From Thiobacillus sp. UBA6205 (lineage in GTDB: Bacteria; Pseudomonadota; Gammaproteobacteria; Burkholderiales; Thiobacillaceae), in assembly GCA_002421825.1 (NCBI GenBank), contig DISR01000030.1, positions 682 through 21,997 on the forward strand: a DNA stretch of 21,316 bases, given 5' to 3'. Positions 6,738 through 13,762 of this stretch are shown piece by piece. Both the position numbers and the translations under genes were made by a program. Position 1 is the stretch's first letter. Each line of letters begins with the position of its first letter. The notes under the pieces are model-generated. The model was not told the DNA's origin. It searched no databases and saw only the letters and a list, made by a program, of their open reading frames with translations.

Positions 6738-7468
6738 CTGCCTTTGAGATCGCCTACGCCGTCGGCGTGCTGGGGCTGGCCTATTTCATCCGCGGCATCA
6801 GCGGCTTCGGCTCGGGCCTGGTGTCGGTGCCGCTGCTGGCGCTGGCATTCCCGCTGTCATTCGTGGTGCCCGCGATCCTGCTGCTCGACTTCACCGCTTC
6901 GCTGGTGCTGGGCGGGCTCAACTTCAAGCAGGTGCGCTGGGACGAAGTGAAGCCGCTGGTGCCCTTCGGCATGATCGGCGTGTTGCTCGGCACGACGCTG
7001 CTGGTGAGCCTGCCCAGGGAGCCCTTGCTGGTCGCCCTGGGCATCTTCATCCTCGTTTTCGCGCTGCGCAGCCTGCTCAATCTGCACGGTGAAAAACCGA
7101 TATCGCGCAAATGGGCGGCGCCGGCCAGCCTTGCCGGCGGCACGGTGGGCGGCATGTTCGGCACCGGCGGACCGCCCTACGTGATCTATCTGCAGCATCG
7201 CCTGAAGGACAAGGGCGAATTGCGCGCGACGCTGTCCGGCGTGTTCTTCCTCGAAGGCCTGTTCCGCATCGGCAGCTTCATTGTCGTCGGACTGCTGATG
7301 CGGGCCGAAGTCTGGCAAGCCTATCTGCTCGGTCTGCCGGTCGCACTCGCCGGCCTGTACGGCGGCAGCCATGTACATACCGGCTTGAGCCAAACGCAGA
7401 TGGTGCGCGTGATCGGCGCGCTGTTGTTGCTGAGCAGCCTGTCGGTTTTCGTGAAAGCGTTTACCTAG
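6734..7468 (+). CDS. TSUP family (TauE/SafE) membrane permease
   Basis: Predicted inner-membrane transporter of the TauE/SafE (TSUP) family, members of which export sulfite, sulfoacetate or other organic anions; the substrate here is unknown. 244 residues with about eight hydrophobic segments. The N-terminal repeat has YFIRGISGFGSGLVSVPLLA, and the second repeat has GGTVGGMFGTGGPPYVIYL at about 134-152, the two half-motifs typical of the family. The best start is TTG at 6734, which overlaps the folB TGA by 4 bases; no ATG occurs near the N-terminus. The overlap suggests coupling to folB. It ends 19 bases from convergent xerD, with no terminator in that gap. Confidence 0.88.
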   Translation: MTAFEIAYAVGVLGLAYFIRGISGFGSGLVSVPLLALAFPLSFVVPAILLLDFTASLVLGGLNFKQVRWDEVKPLVPFGMIGVLLGTTLLVSLPREPLLVALGIFILVFALRSLLNLHGEKPISRKWAAPASLAGGTVGGMFGTGGPPYVIYLQHRLKDKGELRATLSGVFFLEGLFRIGSFIVVGLLMRAEVWQAYLLGLPVALAGLYGGSHVHTGLSQTQMVRVIGALLLLSSLSVFVKAFT

Positions 7469-7487
7469 AATTCGCCGAGACGGGCGC

Positions 7488-8396
7488 TCAGCCCCTCGGG
7501 TGGTGGCGGCTGTGCAGCTGTTTCAGCCGCTCGCGCGCCACGTGGGTGTAGATCTGCGTGGTGGAAATGTCGGCATGGCCCAACAACATTTGGACGGCGC
7601 GCAGGTCGGCCCCATGGGCGAGCAGGTGGGTGGCGAAGGCGTGCCGCAGCGTGTGCGGGGAAAGCGGCTTGTGGAGGCCGGCTTTCTGCGCGCGCCGCTT
7701 GAGCAGATACCAGAAGGCCTGGCGTGTCATGCCCGAACCTCGCGCGGTGACGAAGACTTCCGCACATCTTTTTCCGTTCAGCATGCTGGGGCGCGATTCC
7801 TTGAGATAACGCGACAGCCAGTACAGCGCTTCCTCGCCCAGCGGCACCAGTCGGTCTTTGCCGCCCTTGCCAGTGACGCGCAGCACGGCTGCATTCAAAT
7901 CCAGATTCAATACTTTCAGCCCCACCAGTTCCGAAACGCGCAAGCCGGTGGCGTACAGGGTTTCGATCATGGCACGGTCGCGCAGGCCGGCCACAGTATC
8001 GGTATCGGGCGCTGCGAGCAGAGTTTCCACGTCGGCTTCGGACAGCACCTTGGGCAGCGGCCGCGGCAGCTTGGGGGTGTCGAGAAACTGCGTGGGGTCG
8101 CGGGCGATCAGGTTTTCGCGCGCGAGAAAACGGAAGAAACGCCTGAGGCTCGCGGTATAGCGCGCGGCGGTGCGCGGTTTGGCGTGGGTGGCGAAGCGAT
8201 GGGCGAGATAGGCGTCGATGTCAGAAGGTTCTGCCTGCACCAGTTCGCGGCTGCGTGCCTCCTTCAGCCAGGCGGAAAATGCCGACAGGTCGCGGCGGTA
8301 GGCGGCAAGCGTATTCTGGGACAGCCCGTCTTCCAGCCACAGCCGGTCGCAGAAACGGTCGATCAGGGCACTGGCTTCACTATTCGCTTCGCTCAT
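7488..8396 (-). CDS. xerD: Site-specific tyrosine recombinase XerD
   Basis: With XerC it resolves chromosome dimers at dif near division under FtsK control. 302 residues. The N-terminal SAM-like core-binding domain (about 8-95) includes LSQNTLAAYRRDLSAFSAWL. The catalytic domain has R153 in ATGLRVSELVGL, K177 in VTGKGGKDRLVPL, H248 and R251 in SPHTLRHAFATHLL, H274 in LLGHADISTTQIYTHV and the nucleophile Y283. All active-site residues are present. It matches chromosomal XerD rather than a phage or integron integrase, and no att site or mobile genes are near. The start ATG at 8396 overlaps the end of ogt by 17 bases, so the two are likely co-transcribed. Confidence 0.94.
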   Translation of the reverse strand: MSEANSEASALIDRFCDRLWLEDGLSQNTLAAYRRDLSAFSAWLKEARSRELVQAEPSDIDAYLAHRFATHAKPRTAARYTASLRRFFRFLARENLIARDPTQFLDTPKLPRPLPKVLSEADVETLLAAPDTDTVAGLRDRAMIETLYATGLRVSELVGLKVLNLDLNAAVLRVTGKGGKDRLVPLGEEALYWLSRYLKESRPSMLNGKRCAEVFVTARGSGMTRQAFWYLLKRRAQKAGLHKPLSPHTLRHAFATHLLAHGADLRAVQMLLGHADISTTQIYTHVARERLKQLHSRHHPRG

Positions 8397-8841
8397 GCGC
8401 GAGCAGCCAGGATTTGATGTTGAGCGGGCCGAGATAGCGCGTGCCCATGAAGCCGCCGAGTCCGCCCGCGGACACCACGCGATGGCAGGGCACGATGACG
8501 GGAATGGGATTGGCGCCACAGGCACCGCCGACTGCGCGCGGCGCGGTGCCAAGCTTTTTGGCCAGATTGCCGTAGGTCAGCGGCTCGCCGGGCGGAATGT
8601 CGCACAAGGCGTGCCAGACCTTCAATTGGAAAGGCGTGCCGTCCAGGCGCATGGGGAGGTCGAAGCGGTGGTGCGCGTCCTTGAAATACGCGCGCAACTG
8701 CCGCTCGGTTTCCTTGAGCACTGGGGTCGCCGGCTTTTTCGCCGGCTCGCGTTCGAGCAGGAATTCGATTCCGGTCAGGATATCGCGGTCGGCGATCAAC
8801 CGCAGTTGACCGAAGGGAGCATCGATGACGGCTTGGTCCAT
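8380..8841 (-). CDS. ogt: Methylated-DNA--protein-cysteine methyltransferase
   Basis: Repairs O6-methylguanine and O4-methylthymine by moving the methyl group to its own cysteine, in a single-use reaction. 153 residues: an N-terminal ribonuclease-like part, then the DNA-binding part with TPFQLKVWHALCDIPPGEPL and YGNLAKKLGTAPRAVGGACG. The active site is VIVPCHRVV with acceptor C119, and the C-terminal end is WLLAHE. The loop after the active site (GGFMGTRYLGPLNIKSWLL) is slightly longer than in the E. coli enzymes, which I take as normal variation. There is no AraC-type domain, so it is Ogt-like and not Ada. It is upstream of xerD with a 17-base overlap, and a shared terminator with rplS lies just upstream. 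Confidence 0.93.
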   Translation of the reverse strand: MDQAVIDAPFGQLRLIADRDILTGIEFLLEREPAKKPATPVLKETERQLRAYFKDAHHRFDLPMRLDGTPFQLKVWHALCDIPPGEPLTYGNLAKKLGTAPRAVGGACGANPIPVIVPCHRVVSAGGLGGFMGTRYLGPLNIKSWLLAHERSE

Positions 8842-8872
8842 GAATCCATTCTACCGCCGACAGGACGGCAAC

Positions 8873-8899
8873 AAAAAAGCCCGGATGACCGGGCTTTTT
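8873..8899 (-). terminator. Intrinsic terminator after rplS
   Basis: AAAAAGCCCGG at 8874-8884 pairs perfectly with CCGGGCTTTTT at 8889-8899 around a 4-base loop. The minus-strand product ends in six T, so it closes the rpsP-rimM-trmD-rplS operon 21 bases after rplS. It also reads as a terminator on the plus strand. Confidence 0.93.
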
Positions 8900-8919
8900 G
8901 TGTTTGCTCAGGGAGCGGC

Positions 8920-9300
8920 TTATTCGGCGGCCGATGCCTTGGCGCGATTGGGCAGCTTTTCCTTGATGCGGGCGGACTTGCCGGAACGCTCGCGCAGGTA
9001 GTACAGCTTGGCGCGACGCACGTCGCCGCGGCGCTTGACTTCGATGTTGGCGACCAGAGGCGAGTAGGTCTGGAAGGTACGCTCGACGCCTTCGCCGGCG
9101 GAAATCTTGCGCACGGTGAACGCGGAGTTGAGGCCGCGGTTGCGCTTGCCGATCACCACGCCTTCATAAGCCTGCAGACGTTCCTTGTCGCCTTCCTTGA
9201 CCTTGACCTGCACCACCACGGTGTCGCCGGGGGCGAAGTCGGGGATGGTCTTGCCCAGGCGGGCGATTTCTTCCTGTTCCAGTTGTTCGATGATGTTCAT
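8920..9300 (-). CDS. rplS: 50S ribosomal protein L19
   Basis: Ribosomal protein at the 30S-50S interface. 126 residues, near the usual length. It begins MNIIEQLEQEEIARLGKTIP and continues with PGDTVVVQVKVKEGDKERLQ, AYEGVVIGKRNRGLNSAFTV, RKISAGEGVERTFQTYSP and VKRRGDVRRAKLYYLRERSG, all standard L19 blocks. The tail KEKLPNRAKASAAE is variable in the family. The ATG at 9300 follows AAGGAAG at a good distance. It is the last gene of rpsP-rimM-trmD-rplS, separated from trmD by an unusually structured 102-base gap, and followed by a strong terminator. Confidence 0.97.
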   Translation of the reverse strand: MNIIEQLEQEEIARLGKTIPDFAPGDTVVVQVKVKEGDKERLQAYEGVVIGKRNRGLNSAFTVRKISAGEGVERTFQTYSPLVANIEVKRRGDVRRAKLYYLRERSGKSARIKEKLPNRAKASAAE

Positions 9301-9315
9301 TTCATCTTCCTTGCT

Positions 9316-9347
9316 AATTCGCGAATTGGTTCGTTCAGACAACGAAC
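9316..9347 (-). promoter_or_regulatory. Two adjacent dyads upstream of rplS
   Basis: A perfect 12-base palindrome AATTCGCGAATT (9316-9327) is followed one base away by GTTCGTT and AACGAAC (9329-9335 and 9341-9347) with a 5-base loop. Both lie in the trmD-rplS gap, ending 16 bases before the rplS start and next to its ribosome site. A translational control element or an operator is possible; neither is shown by sequence alone. Confidence 0.45.
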
Positions 9348-9402
9348 ATTGCGCGGTTGTAAACAGCCTTTTCAGGCTTCCTTTTCATCCCGACGGCGGG
9401 TT

Positions 9403-10137
9403 TCAATCCTTGCCGTCGAGCAAATCCTTTTCTGCGCGGCTCATGCCCCGCTTTTCCAGCAAATCCGGCCGCCGCTCCGCGGTCAGTTTCAAGCGCTGCT
9501 TAAGCCGCCAGCGCTCGATCGCCTTGTGGTTGCCGGACATCAGCACCTCCGGCACCGCCTCGTCCCGGTAAATCTCGGGCCGGGTGTAGCAGGGCGCGTC
9601 CAGCAGGCCGTCAACAAACGACTCCTGCACGGCTGAGTCGGCGTTGTTCAGGCTGCCCGGCAGTTGCCGGATCACCGCGTCCATTACGGCCAGGGCCGGG
9701 ATTTCCCCGCCGGAGAGGACAAAGTCGCCCAGCGAAATTTCCTCGTGCACGCGGCGGCGCAAAAACCGCTCGTCCACGCCTTCGTAGCGCCCCGCGATCA
9801 GGGTCAACTCGGGCCGGCCGGCCAGCTCGACGACTTTGGCGTGATCGAGAGGGCGGCCTCTCGGCGTGAAATAAATCACGTGCGACGCGATGGCTACCTG
9901 CCGCAATTCCGTTTCGATGGCATCCAGCGCGGCATCCAGCGGTTCGGCCAGCATCACCATGCCGGGGCCGCCGCCGTAGGGCCGGTCGTCCACGGTGCGG
10001 TAATTGTCCGTGGCGAAATCCCGCGGGTTCCAGGCCTTGAAGCGGAACAGTCCGCGGTCAAGCGCCCGGCCGGAAATGCCGAAATCCAGCAGTGCATCGA
10101 ACAGGCCCGGAAACAGGGTGACGACGTCGAAACGCAT
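9403..10137 (-). CDS. trmD: tRNA (guanosine(37)-N1)-methyltransferase TrmD
   Basis: Methylates N1 of G37 in tRNAs with GG at 36-37, using SAM, and so prevents +1 frameshifts. SPOUT family, 244 residues. It begins MRFDVVTLFPGLFDALLDFG and has the YGGGPGMVM loop at about 54-62. The trefoil-knot SAM site is LTLIAGRYEGVDER (111-124) and ISLGDFVLSGGE (134-145). Catalytic Asp167 is in NNADSAVQESF. The linker and C-terminal helical domain follow (YTRPEIY, LMSGNHKAIERWR). Two consecutive ATG codons (10140 and 10137) overlap the rimM stop; the second gives the family N-terminus. Translational coupling with rimM is likely. Confidence 0.96.
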   Translation of the reverse strand: MRFDVVTLFPGLFDALLDFGISGRALDRGLFRFKAWNPRDFATDNYRTVDDRPYGGGPGMVMLAEPLDAALDAIETELRQVAIASHVIYFTPRGRPLDHAKVVELAGRPELTLIAGRYEGVDERFLRRRVHEEISLGDFVLSGGEIPALAVMDAVIRQLPGSLNNADSAVQESFVDGLLDAPCYTRPEIYRDEAVPEVLMSGNHKAIERWRLKQRLKLTAERRPDLLEKRGMSRAEKDLLDGKD

Positions 10138-10139
10138 CA

Positions 10140-10625
10140 TCAGTCCTGGTAATCCAGGCCCCAATCCACTTCGATGCGGCCCTGCGCCAAATCCACTTTC
10201 AGCACATAGACCTCAACGAAGGGAATCAGTATTTCCTTCTCGCCCTTCACCACCAGCACGTCGTGCGCGCCGGTTTCCATCAGGGAGGACACCTTGCCCA
10301 GTTCCGCTCCGTCGCGATTGACGACGGAGAGGCCGATGAGGTCTTCCCAGTAGTACTCGTCTTCTTCCGTTTCCGGCAATTCCTCGCGGTCGACCGCGAT
10401 TTCCTGGCCGCGCAAGGCAAACGCCGCATCGCGGTCATTGCAGCCGGCCAGCTTGGCGACGATGAAGTCACCATGCATCGTGGCGTCTTCCACTTCCACA
10501 TTGCGCCACTGGTCGCCTTTGCCGATCTGCCATGCAGGATAATCCAGCAGGGCGTCCAGGGTTTCGGTAAAAGGCTTGATCCTGACCCAGCCTTTTATGC
10601 CGAAGGGGGCGTTGACACGCCCCAT
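10140..10625 (-). CDS. rimM: Ribosome maturation factor RimM
   Basis: Assists 16S rRNA processing and 30S head assembly by binding S19. 161 residues, somewhat shorter than the 182 of E. coli. The N-terminal RimM domain starts MGRVNAPFGIKGWVRIKPFT, and FALRGQEIAVDREELPETEE leads to the C-terminal PRC-barrel (YYWEDLIGLSVVNRDGAELG, AHDVLVVKGEKEILIPFV). The ATG at 10625 is preceded by GCAGG at 6 bases; related proteins often carry a few more N-terminal residues, but no good upstream start exists because the rpsP stop lies only 10 bases away. It lies between rpsP and trmD in the conserved operon order. Confidence 0.94.
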   Translation of the reverse strand: MGRVNAPFGIKGWVRIKPFTETLDALLDYPAWQIGKGDQWRNVEVEDATMHGDFIVAKLAGCNDRDAAFALRGQEIAVDREELPETEEDEYYWEDLIGLSVVNRDGAELGKVSSLMETGAHDVLVVKGEKEILIPFVEVYVLKVDLAQGRIEVDWGLDYQD

Positions 10626-10635
10626 GACGACCTGC

Positions 10636-10884
10636 TTAGGCAGCGGCTTTGCCCTGCTTGACCAGGCGTGCCACGGTGTCGGACAGCTTGGCGCCGTTCT
10701 TGACCCAGTGGTCGATACGGGCGAAATCGATGCGCGTGGCCTCGACGCCGGCGGGTGCGACGGGGTTGTGAAAGCCCAGGCGCTCGATGAAACGACCGTC
10801 GCGGCGGCTGCGGGAATCGGCTACCACCACGTTGTAATAGGGGCGGTTCTTGGAGCCGCCACGGGAAAGACGAATGACAACCAT
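10636..10884 (-). CDS. rpsP: 30S ribosomal protein S16
   Basis: Early-assembly protein of the 30S body. 82 residues, normal length, with MVVIRLSRGGSKNRPYYNVV, VADSRSRRDGRFIERLGFHN and RIDFARIDHWVKNGAKLSDT as family blocks and a lysine/alanine tail. The ATG at 10884 is the family start. It is the first gene of rpsP-rimM-trmD-rplS, 10 bases before rimM. A good sigma-70 promoter lies about 36 bases upstream. Beyond that, two plus-strand envelope genes separate it from ffh. Confidence 0.97.
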   Translation of the reverse strand: MVVIRLSRGGSKNRPYYNVVVADSRSRRDGRFIERLGFHNPVAPAGVEATRIDFARIDHWVKNGAKLSDTVARLVKQGKAAA

Positions 10885-10919
10885 GGTTTCAATCCAGTTT
10901 GTAAATCGGAAAACCGGGA

Positions 10920-10949
10920 ATTCTATGCTGAAAACGGGCTGTTTGCCAA
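10920..10949 (-). promoter_or_regulatory. Candidate sigma-70 promoter of rpsP operon
   Basis: On the minus strand TTGGCA (10949-10944) and TAGAAT (10925-10920) are separated by 18 bases, each matching consensus at five of six positions. The predicted transcript start near 10913 gives a leader of about 30 bases before the rpsP ATG. This is the clearest promoter in the window. Confidence 0.6.
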
Positions 10950-11111
10950 GGGCTGGCTTGGTGGGCATGGGGAGTTTGATTCGCCGTGTAGTTGTGCAGG
11001 GATGGGCGGCAAGTGGCCGTGTGGCTTTAAGAGCCTGATTCGCGCGTTGCGGCCCGTGCCGTTTTCCGGCTTCAAGATGCACTTGTCGAGAAATTGGATG
11101 CGGTGCAGAAT

Positions 11112-11516
11112 ATGCCCATGAAAAAATTCCTTCGCGCGGGGATGGGGGCAAAGAAATGGGCTTTGCTGGCGGGCCTGGTCTTGCCCTTGGGCGGGTGTTG
11201 CGCCATTTCCTGCAACGGCCGCCTTCCCAATAGCTACATAAAAGTCAGCAGTTCCGTGCCGGCGGACTGTTCATATGAAGACAGGCTGGGCCTGCGCAAG
11301 TTTGCGGCTCCAGGCGAAGTGCTCGGCATGCCGAAGAATGCCCCAGGCAGACTGGTTTGCAATGCAAAAGGCCACAAGCCCTACAGCAAGACCTTCCTGG
11401 CCCAGGACTGGAGTCCTCTGACCCCGCTGTCGGGGGACCCGGACGCGATGCGCTATTACATCGAGGTCGATCTGGTGCTGGAGCGTGCGAATGCCGAGGC
11501 CGCGAAACAACCTTGA
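11112..11516 (+). CDS. Putative lipoprotein of unknown function
   Basis: 134 residues, no family recognised. The N-terminus MPMKKFLRAGMGAKKW is basic, then a short hydrophobic stretch ends in LPLGGC, a lipobox-like site with C29 as the predicted lipid-modified residue; C30 and C34 lie right after it. The mature part (about 105 residues) has Cys in PADCSYED and RLVCNAKG, and ends EVDLVLERANAEAAKQP. It could be an outer-membrane lipoprotein facing the periplasm. The start is uncertain: ATG at 11112, ATG at 11118 or TTG at 11094, none with a strong ribosome site. It is followed 130 bases later by an outer-membrane protein gene on the same strand. Confidence 0.7.
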   Translation: MPMKKFLRAGMGAKKWALLAGLVLPLGGCCAISCNGRLPNSYIKVSSSVPADCSYEDRLGLRKFAAPGEVLGMPKNAPGRLVCNAKGHKPYSKTFLAQDWSPLTPLSGDPDAMRYYIEVDLVLERANAEAAKQP

Positions 11517-11646
11517 ACGGCTGTTGTAAAAGAGCAACCTGAAAAGCCAGCCCGGTCGTGGGTGACAGGCCTGGATCAAGGGTTGTGGCGTAGAATCCAT
11601 GCATTGCACATTAACAAGCCACTTAAACCTTTGTGGAAGAACTCAA

Positions 11647-12204
11647 ATGAAAAAACAGCTTTACGCCCTCGCCCTTTTCCCTGTTTTCGCCCTGTCGGGC
11701 AGTGCCTTGGCAGACGGCTGGGTAATGGGCCCGGCCTTCAAGGACGGCTGGAAGCCCGAATTCACCCTGGCGGCAGTCGGCGGCGTCATGGACGTCGACA
11801 AGACAGACAACGATGCATACTGGGGCGCTGAGTTTTCCCTGAACTGCCCGTGGTTTCAGCCTCCCAAGGGCGTCATTCGCCAGCAGTTCAACATCGGCCG
11901 CTACGACAACGACGGCCTGAAACTGACCAGTTTCGAGATGAACCCCAACTATTTCATGACCCTGGCGCCGAACTGGGCGCTGGGTATCGGACCCGGGATC
12001 GGTTATGCCAAGGCTGACGTTCAGGGCGGCGATGACGAAGGTCTTTGGAGCATTCAGGCGTCCGTCAACCTGAACTACCGCAACGGCCCCTTGTTTGCCG
12101 GGTTGGGCGCGCGCTATCAGGATACTCAGGACAAGAAACTTGCCCCCGGCGTGGAAGGCGCCGATAACTGGCTCGTGTCCGCCAAGGTCGGTATCAATTT
12201 TTGA
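11647..12204 (+). CDS. Putative small outer-membrane beta-barrel protein
   Basis: 185 residues with a clear Sec signal peptide (MKKQLYALALFPVFALSGSA, then LA; cut after residue 22). The mature part alternates polar and aromatic or hydrophobic residues in strand-like stretches (FTLAAVGGVMDVDK, YWGAEFSLNCPWF, GVIRQQFNIGRYD, FEMNPNYFMTLAP, ALGIGPGIGYAKAD, WSIQASVNLNYRNG, LFAGLGARYQDTQD, NWLVSAKVGINF) and ends in Phe, the usual signal for the BAM machinery. This suits an eight-stranded OmpA/OmpW-like barrel. The function is unknown. The ATG at 11647 follows GGAAG by 8 bases; an earlier in-frame start at 11599 would spoil the signal peptide. A TAGAAT at 11591 is a possible -10 without a good -35. 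Confidence 0.82.
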   Translation: MKKQLYALALFPVFALSGSALADGWVMGPAFKDGWKPEFTLAAVGGVMDVDKTDNDAYWGAEFSLNCPWFQPPKGVIRQQFNIGRYDNDGLKLTSFEMNPNYFMTLAPNWALGIGPGIGYAKADVQGGDDEGLWSIQASVNLNYRNGPLFAGLGARYQDTQDKKLAPGVEGADNWLVSAKVGINF

Positions 12205-12226
12205 TTGATCGCCTTGATTTATAAAA

Positions 12227-12252
12227 ACAAACGCCCGAAAACGGGCGTTTGT
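12227..12252. terminator. Bidirectional intrinsic terminator between the barrel gene and ffh
   Basis: ACAAACGCCCG (12227-12237) pairs perfectly with CGGGCGTTTGT (12242-12252) around AAAA. On the minus strand a T-rich tail follows, making a strong terminator for ffh. On the plus strand the tail is weaker but still T-rich, so it probably also ends the barrel-gene transcript. Confidence 0.9.
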
Positions 12253-12275
12253 TGTTTCCGGGCAATGCGAACCGG

Positions 12276-13616
12276 CTAATGCTTGCCGGGCAGCACGCCC
12301 TTCATGCCGCGCATCATCTTGCCCAGGCCGCCCTTGCCCATCATTTTCATCATTTTCTGGGCCTGCTCGAACTGGTTGAGCATGCGGTTGACTTCCTGCA
12401 CCTGGACTCCCGCGCCGGCGGCGATGCGCCGTTTCCTGGAGGCCTTGAGCAGTTCCGGATGGCGACGCTCTTCAGGGGTCATGGAGTTGATGATGCCCTC
12501 CACGCGGTTGATGGCCTTGTCCTCGTTGCCGGTCATCTGCGGCATCTGGCCCATGCCCGGCAACTTGTCCATCAGGGCGGTCAGCCCCCCCATTTTTCGC
12601 ATCTGGACGATTTGCGACTTGAAATCCTCGAGATCGAAGTTCTTGCCCTTCTTGACCTTTTCCGCCAGCTTCTTGGCCTCGGCGATGTCGACCGAGGTCT
12701 GGGCCTGCTCGATCAGGGACAGCACGTCACCCATGCCGAGGATGCGCGAGGCCATGCGTTCCGGGTGGAAGGCCTCGAGGCCGTCGGGTTTTTCGCCCAC
12801 GCCGACGAACTTGATCGGCTTGCCGGTGATGTGGCGCACCGACAGCGCCGCGCCGCCGCGGGCGTCGCCATCCAGCTTGGTAAGGATCACGCCGGTAAGC
12901 GGCAGGGCCTCGCTGAAGGACTTGGCGGTATTGACGGCGTCCTGGCCCTGCATGGCGTCGACCACGAACAGGGTTTCCACGGGCCTCAGCGCCGCATGCA
13001 GGGCCTGGATTTCGGCCATCATGGCTTCGTCGATGGCCAGGCGGCCGGCGGTGTCGACGATCAGTACGTCGTAGAACTGCTTGCGCGCATGTTCCTGCGC
13101 CGTTTTCGCGATGGCAACGGGGTCGTTGTCGGCTGTTTCGTGGAAGTCCACTTCCAGCTGCTTGCCCAGCTGCCGCAACTGGTCGATGGCGGCAGGGCGA
13201 TAGACGTCGCAGGAAGCGAGCAACACCTTCTTCTTGCGCGATTTCAGCAGGCGCGCGAGCTTGCCGCTGCTGGTGGTCTTTCCTGAACCCTGCAGGCCGG
13301 CCATGAGAATGACAACGGGCGGCTGCGCGGCGAGGTTGATGTCCGTCGCTTCGCCGCCCATGAGCTTGGCGAGTTCGTCGTGGACGATGCCGATCAGCGC
13401 CTGGCCCGGGGTCAGGCTTTGCAGGACCTCTGCGCCCATGGCCTTGGCCTTGATGTCGTCGGTGAACTGCTTGACCACGGGCAGGGCGACGTCGGCCTCC
13501 AGCAGCGCCATGCGCACCTGACGCAGGGTGTCCTGGATGTTGGCTTCTGTGATGCGGGCCTGTCCGCGCAGGTTTTTGACGATGCCGCCGAGGCGGCCGG
13601 AGAGGTTCTCAAACAT
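12276..13616 (-). CDS. ffh: Signal recognition particle protein Ffh
   Basis: SRP54 GTPase that binds 4.5S RNA and signal sequences and hands ribosomes to FtsY. 446 residues. The N domain (1-85) is MFENLSGRLGGIVKNLRGQA onward. The G domain has GLQGSGKTTSSGKL (P-loop, 107-120), CDVYRPAAIDQLRQL, VDTAGRLAID (187-196), TKLDGDARGGAAL and GVGEKPDGLEAFHPER. The Met-rich M domain (about 300-446) has MGGLTALMDKLPGMGQMPQM, the RNA-binding SRKRRIAAGAG and a tail full of Met, Lys and Gly. The ATG at 13616 has AAGGAAC in front. It is divergent from the ccsA-like gene. Its leader contains a 13-base palindrome and one arm of a long inverted repeat. Confidence 0.97.
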   Translation of the reverse strand: MFENLSGRLGGIVKNLRGQARITEANIQDTLRQVRMALLEADVALPVVKQFTDDIKAKAMGAEVLQSLTPGQALIGIVHDELAKLMGGEATDINLAAQPPVVILMAGLQGSGKTTSSGKLARLLKSRKKKVLLASCDVYRPAAIDQLRQLGKQLEVDFHETADNDPVAIAKTAQEHARKQFYDVLIVDTAGRLAIDEAMMAEIQALHAALRPVETLFVVDAMQGQDAVNTAKSFSEALPLTGVILTKLDGDARGGAALSVRHITGKPIKFVGVGEKPDGLEAFHPERMASRILGMGDVLSLIEQAQTSVDIAEAKKLAEKVKKGKNFDLEDFKSQIVQMRKMGGLTALMDKLPGMGQMPQMTGNEDKAINRVEGIINSMTPEERRHPELLKASRKRRIAAGAGVQVQEVNRMLNQFEQAQKMMKMMGKGGLGKMMRGMKGVLPGKH

Positions 13617-13644
13617 GGCGTTCCTTGTTGTCACGCCTTTCGGC

Positions 13645-13657
13645 ATGGATAATCCAT
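13645..13657. promoter_or_regulatory. 13-base palindrome in the ffh leader region
   Basis: ATGGATAATCCAT is a perfect palindrome around a central A. It directly abuts the left arm of the long inverted repeat at 13658-13683 and lies 28 bases upstream of the ffh start. It could be an operator or part of a promoter; its function is unknown. Confidence 0.4.
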
Positions 13658-13762
13658 AATTCCATTTCAAAATCAAAACTGACTTTGTCGGTTTCGCCTT
13701 GCCGTATTGCTCATACTGTCTGCGGCTCGCCTTCGCGTCACTTTTGATTTGGAAATGGAATT
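13658..13762. repeat. Long inverted repeat in the ffh/ccsA divergent region
   Basis: The left arm 13658-13683 (AATTCCATTTC onward) and the right arm 13737-13762 (ending GGAAATGGAATT) are reverse complements over 26 bases with two mismatches, around a 53-base spacer. The right arm includes the proposed ccsA start codon (13755) and its upstream bases; the left arm lies 42 bases upstream of the ffh start. RNA from either strand could form a long stem. Confidence 0.85.

Noticed and set aside
7488..8396. Tyrosine recombinase as a sign of an integrated element
   Set aside because: Sequence and length match chromosomal XerD with all catalytic residues. There is no tRNA, att repeat, excisionase or other mobile gene nearby.
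8395..9636. A 413-codon plus-strand open frame across ogt, rplS and trmD
   Set aside because: It runs antisense through three recognised genes and through the rplS terminator; its Gly/Ala/His/Gln-rich translation is not protein-like.
13658..13762. Insertion-sequence ends
   Set aside because: The arms resemble terminal repeats, but the 53-base spacer has no coding capacity and no flanking target-site duplication was seen; kept only as an inverted repeat.
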